Shown here: piece after piece, positions 34,949-37,029 of the stretch
How positions within the stretch are numbered: the stretch's first letter is position 1
Layout: each line of letters begins with the position of its first letter
Assembly (NCBI GenBank): GCA_021819205.1
Contig: JAKARV010000013.1
Location: forward strand, 19,183 to 56,211
Source of the DNA: Actinomycetes bacterium
GTDB taxonomy: Bacteria; Actinomycetota; Acidimicrobiia; Acidimicrobiales; Acidimicrobiaceae
Length of the DNA stretch: 37,029 bases
Direction of reading: 5' to 3'
The notes under the pieces: model-generated
The model's database searches: none
What the model saw: the letters and a program-made list of their open reading frames with translations, nothing else
Told to the model about the DNA's origin: nothing
Translations under genes and position numbers: made by a program

Positions 34949-35421
34949 TGAAGCTTGCCTCGACCAAGCGCGGCGACCTCGGTCTTGCGGCGATGATCCT
35001 GCTGGCGAGGAGTGAGGCGAGTTTTCTGACTGCGGGCGAGATCGCGGCGGCGGTGAATGGGACCGTTCCACTCATCCATGAGATTCTGAGAGCCCTATCC
35101 CGTAGCGGTCTCGTTGTTGGCCAACCCAGCCGTTGCGGCGGGTACAGGTTGACAGAGCTGGCGGCCGAGATCAGCGTCCTCAAGATAGTGGAGGTGTTGG
35201 AGGGGCCGGTCGCAGTTGGGGAGTGCCCGCTGTGGGGACACCAGTGCCGGTGGGAGGCGGGTTGCCCGCGGCTGGTATCGGACTTGGAGCCGTCACGGGT
35301 CTGCCCGCTCCACGCCGTATGGCAGCCGATACGTGAGGCGGCTGCTAGCGCGTTGGCAAGGCTCTCGCTGGCGGAGTTGGCCGTCCGGGACGAGATGGTT
35401 CGGATGGAGTCCTCGGGATGA
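34948..35421 (+). CDS. Rrf2-family Cys-containing transcription regulator
   Basis: A 157-residue protein with an N-terminal winged helix (KLASTKRGDLGLAAMILLAR, then TAGEIAAAVNGTVPLIHEIL and a wing GGYRL), the dimer helix ISVLKIVEVLEGP, and a Cys-rich C-terminal part: ECPLWGHQC, GCPR and VCPLH. In NsrR, IscR and RsrR relatives, three of these Cys hold an Fe-S cluster that senses NO, iron-sulfur status or redox. The spacing here differs a little from NsrR (C-x5-C or C-x7-C there; C-x6-C-x5-C here), so the sensed signal is open. The GTG overlaps the ctaG stop. A likely target is the oxidase operon promoter. Confidence 0.8.
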   Translation: MKLASTKRGDLGLAAMILLARSEASFLTAGEIAAAVNGTVPLIHEILRALSRSGLVVGQPSRCGGYRLTELAAEISVLKIVEVLEGPVAVGECPLWGHQCRWEAGCPRLVSDLEPSRVCPLHAVWQPIREAAASALARLSLAELAVRDEMVRMESSG

Positions 35422-35491
35422 CCGACGGTCCGGGTCACCCTTGCGGGGCCATACGGCGCGCGCTGGATGGCACGCGGGAGGGGGATCGGCG

Positions 35492-36391
35492 ATGAGAACG
35501 CAGTCGCGAAGAGAGATCAGTTGGCGTCGGCCGTTGCTAGCGTACGTAGCCCTGACTAAGCCGCGGATCATCGAGTTGCTCCTGATCACTACCGTGCCTG
35601 CCATGGTGGTTGCCAAGGGTGGGATCCCCTCTGCGGTCTCCATCGTGGTGACCGTAGTTGGGGGAGCGCTGGCCGCGGGCGGGGCGAACGCGGCAAATAT
35701 GTGGTACGACCGCGATATCGATTCGCAGATGGGGCGGACTAGAGGGCGCCCCGTGGTGACCGGGGAGGTCTCCCCTCGGGATGCGGTCGTCTTTGCGCTG
35801 GCGTTGGAGGCTTGCGCGTTCTTGCTCCTTGCCGTTGGAGACAACCTGCTCTCGGCGGCGCTCGCGCTCTTTGCAGCGCTCTTCTACGTCTTCATCTACA
35901 CGATGTGGTTGAAGCGGCGGATAGCACAGAATATCGTGATTGGAGGGGTGGCGGGAGCTGTCCCGGTGCTGGTGGGCTGGGCGGCAGTGAGGGACTCACT
36001 CTCACTATCGGCGTGGCTTATGTTTGCGGTTATTTTCCTGTGGACGCCTCCGCACTTTTGGGGGCTGGCTTTCCGGTACTCGGAGGAGTACGGTGCGGCA
36101 GGGGTGCCGATGCTGCCATCAGTTGCCACGCCGAGGCGCTCGGCGGCCGAAATCCTGGCTTACACGGTGCTCTTGGCGTTGGTCACCGAGACCTTGGGCT
36201 TCGTAATCGACCTCGGGGTGGTGTACGACGCTGCTTGCGTCGTGCTCAACGCGGGCTTCATCGGTTACGCGTGCGCGCTTTACCACAACCAGACACCAAA
36301 GGCGGCCATGCACCTCTTCTCCTTCTCGATCACGTACCTGTCGCTGCTTTTTATCGGTGTCGCTGTCGACGTCGTCCTTAGGAGCCGTTAG
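35492..36391 (+). CDS. ctaB: Protoheme IX farnesyltransferase (heme O synthase)
   Basis: A 299-residue UbiA-family prenyltransferase with eight to nine helices. The first Asp-rich motif is NMWYDRDIDSQMGRTRGRP near 68-86, and a second conserved stretch is YTMWLKRRIAQNIVIGG followed by WTPPHFWGLAFRYSEEY. It adds farnesyl to heme B to make heme O, precursor of heme A for CoxA. The ATG at 35492 has GGGAGGGGG upstream; longer in-frame versions would overlap the regulator gene. It is the last gene of the oxidase cluster. Confidence 0.94.
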   Translation: MRTQSRREISWRRPLLAYVALTKPRIIELLLITTVPAMVVAKGGIPSAVSIVVTVVGGALAAGGANAANMWYDRDIDSQMGRTRGRPVVTGEVSPRDAVVFALALEACAFLLLAVGDNLLSAALALFAALFYVFIYTMWLKRRIAQNIVIGGVAGAVPVLVGWAAVRDSLSLSAWLMFAVIFLWTPPHFWGLAFRYSEEYGAAGVPMLPSVATPRRSAAEILAYTVLLALVTETLGFVIDLGVVYDAACVVLNAGFIGYACALYHNQTPKAAMHLFSFSITYLSLLFIGVAVDVVLRSR

Positions 36392-36834
36392 TTGGTCTAC
36401 CGGCGCGTGTTTGGAGCGAGGACGGGCTAGAGCCGGAGATGGGTGGTAGCCCATCCAGTGTCATCGGTGCACTCCCACCCCGAAGTTGCCATGACCCCAT
36501 CCCGTATTAGTGGACAGCGAATCAACCGATCCAAGTTGTCGCAAGAAGAGATGGCAACATTAGAGCCACAAGAAGGTTCACGCTTGAGCGCAGAACCGGC
36601 GTCATGGCCGGTCGAATAGCGAGTTCCTTCAACGGAACAGGGAGGTGTTGACGCCGCTCGGAAATTGGACACTTCATGATTCGAGTGGGACAACTTGGGA
36701 AAATCTAGCGTGATTCGCCGGCCCGTAGCTGATCGGGTGCGCATCGCCACCGAACTCGGCATATCTAACCCGAAGTTACCCCCAACAGAGCAGTCAAGAC
36801 CGGCATGACCTGGTAGTTCCCGTCTGGCTACTGA
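36392..36834. other. Intergenic stretch between ctaB and the transposase fragment
   Basis: About 440 bases without a convincing gene. A 111-codon minus-strand open frame (36427-36762) has no recognisable motif. The string CCCGAAGTTRCC occurs at 36479-36490 and 36769-36780; the latter, followed by the transposase end, may be near the insertion element's border. Confidence 0.5.
36438..36455 (+). terminator. Hairpin downstream of ctaB
   Basis: GATGGG and CCCATC form a perfect 6-bp stem around a 6-nt loop, 46 nt after the ctaB stop. There is no T tract, so terminator activity is only possible. Confidence 0.35.
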
Positions 36835-37029
36835 CTACAGATAGCCAAGGCAATGAGAAACCCCGAGGAGTTCGAACGCTCGGGATTGGAGTTCGGTCGG
36901 CGTCGTGATCAGGGTAAAGCCCTGGGAGTTGGAGTCTTTGGGCTGTATTTGGTTGGCCACAATGGTAGCCAAGTTGGCGAGCAGGCTCTGAAAGCTCAAG
37001 GTTGGGATATCTTCTGCGGTCCGCTTGGT
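36835..37029 (-). CDS. Transposase C-terminus, IS1634/IS4-type (partial)
   Basis: The minus strand is open from the window end to a stop at 36835-36837, 64 codons, and has no start within the window. The residues include DIPTLSFQSLLANLATIV and TTPTELQSRAFELLGVS, which match the C-terminal tail of DDE transposases of the IS1634 group as I remember them (a short helix followed by 'TTPTPLQ.RA..LLGV'). The catalytic DDE part lies beyond the window. The stop and downstream sequence look intact, so the element may be complete. Family assignment is from memory of the pattern only. Confidence 0.7.
   Translation of the reverse strand, partial: TKRTAEDIPTLSFQSLLANLATIVANQIQPKDSNSQGFTLITTPTELQSRAFELLGVSHCLGYL

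Noticed and set aside
36427-36762. 111-codon minus-strand open frame
   Set aside because: No motif, low-complexity Ser/Arg/Thr composition, no ribosome site.
1-37029. CRISPR array, tRNA or rRNA genes
   Set aside because: The only tandem repeat is the 195-bp coding repeat; no regularly spaced short repeats, cloverleaf with CCA end, or rRNA core sequences were noticed. A covariance-model scan would settle this.

Overview
The window looks like chromosomal DNA from a moderately high-G+C actinobacterium, most likely of the class Acidimicrobiia. This rests on marker combinations, not a database match: a Pup-proteasome locus (ARC/Mpa ATPase, Dop, Pup, PrcB, PrcA, PafA), a fused F420 synthase FbiC, the TatC-HelY pairing known from mycobacteria, a TPR protein near a HAD phosphatase, and frequent GTG/TTG starts with GTGA stop/start overlaps. 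A cupredoxin-like gene directly upstream of coxB recalls the AcoP-cox arrangement of acidophilic iron oxidisers, so an acidophilic lifestyle is a reasonable guess.

Left part (1-4200): the C-terminal part of a TPR protein whose N-terminal region is an Arg/Gly-rich repeat array running off the window edge; then, convergent to it, DUF1015 and class I fructose-bisphosphate aldolase genes; then a divergent NagD-type HAD phosphatase. From 4223 to 7796 on the minus strand lies a minor-pilin cluster (PilV-, PilW- and PilX-like). Next to it sits a decayed IS110-family transposase (8198-9252, about four frameshifts) with a structured non-coding stretch on its 5' side that could be a relic bridge-RNA region. 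From 9315 to 14754, all on the minus strand, are a short fatty-acid desaturase, a small unknown protein, a LOG-family protein translationally coupled to fbiC, and 6-phosphogluconolactonase.

Central part (14847-29347): a long plus-strand run starts with three small membrane-associated proteins and TrmI (tRNA m1A58 methyltransferase). It continues with the Pup-proteasome operon, signal peptidase I overlapping pafA, a zinc-ribbon protein, trpS, tatB/tatA-like, tatC and the Ski2-like helicase helY. The only minus-strand gene here is a 4Fe-4S ferredoxin divergent from the ATPase gene. Pup ends in Gly-Gly-Glu, so it is ready for PafA ligation without deamidation by Dop.

Right part (29348-36391): a strong sigma70-type promoter with operator-like repeats precedes a respiratory operon: AcoP-like membrane-anchored cupredoxin, coxB, coxA, coxC, ctaG, an Rrf2-like Cys-rich regulator and ctaB (heme O synthase). 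CoxA keeps all metal ligands and the D-pathway entrance, but the usual K-pathway lysine is isoleucine. The cupredoxin-like protein lacks the downstream histidine ligand. The window ends inside the C-terminus of an IS1634/IS4-type transposase on the minus strand. I saw no rRNA, tRNA or CRISPR array.
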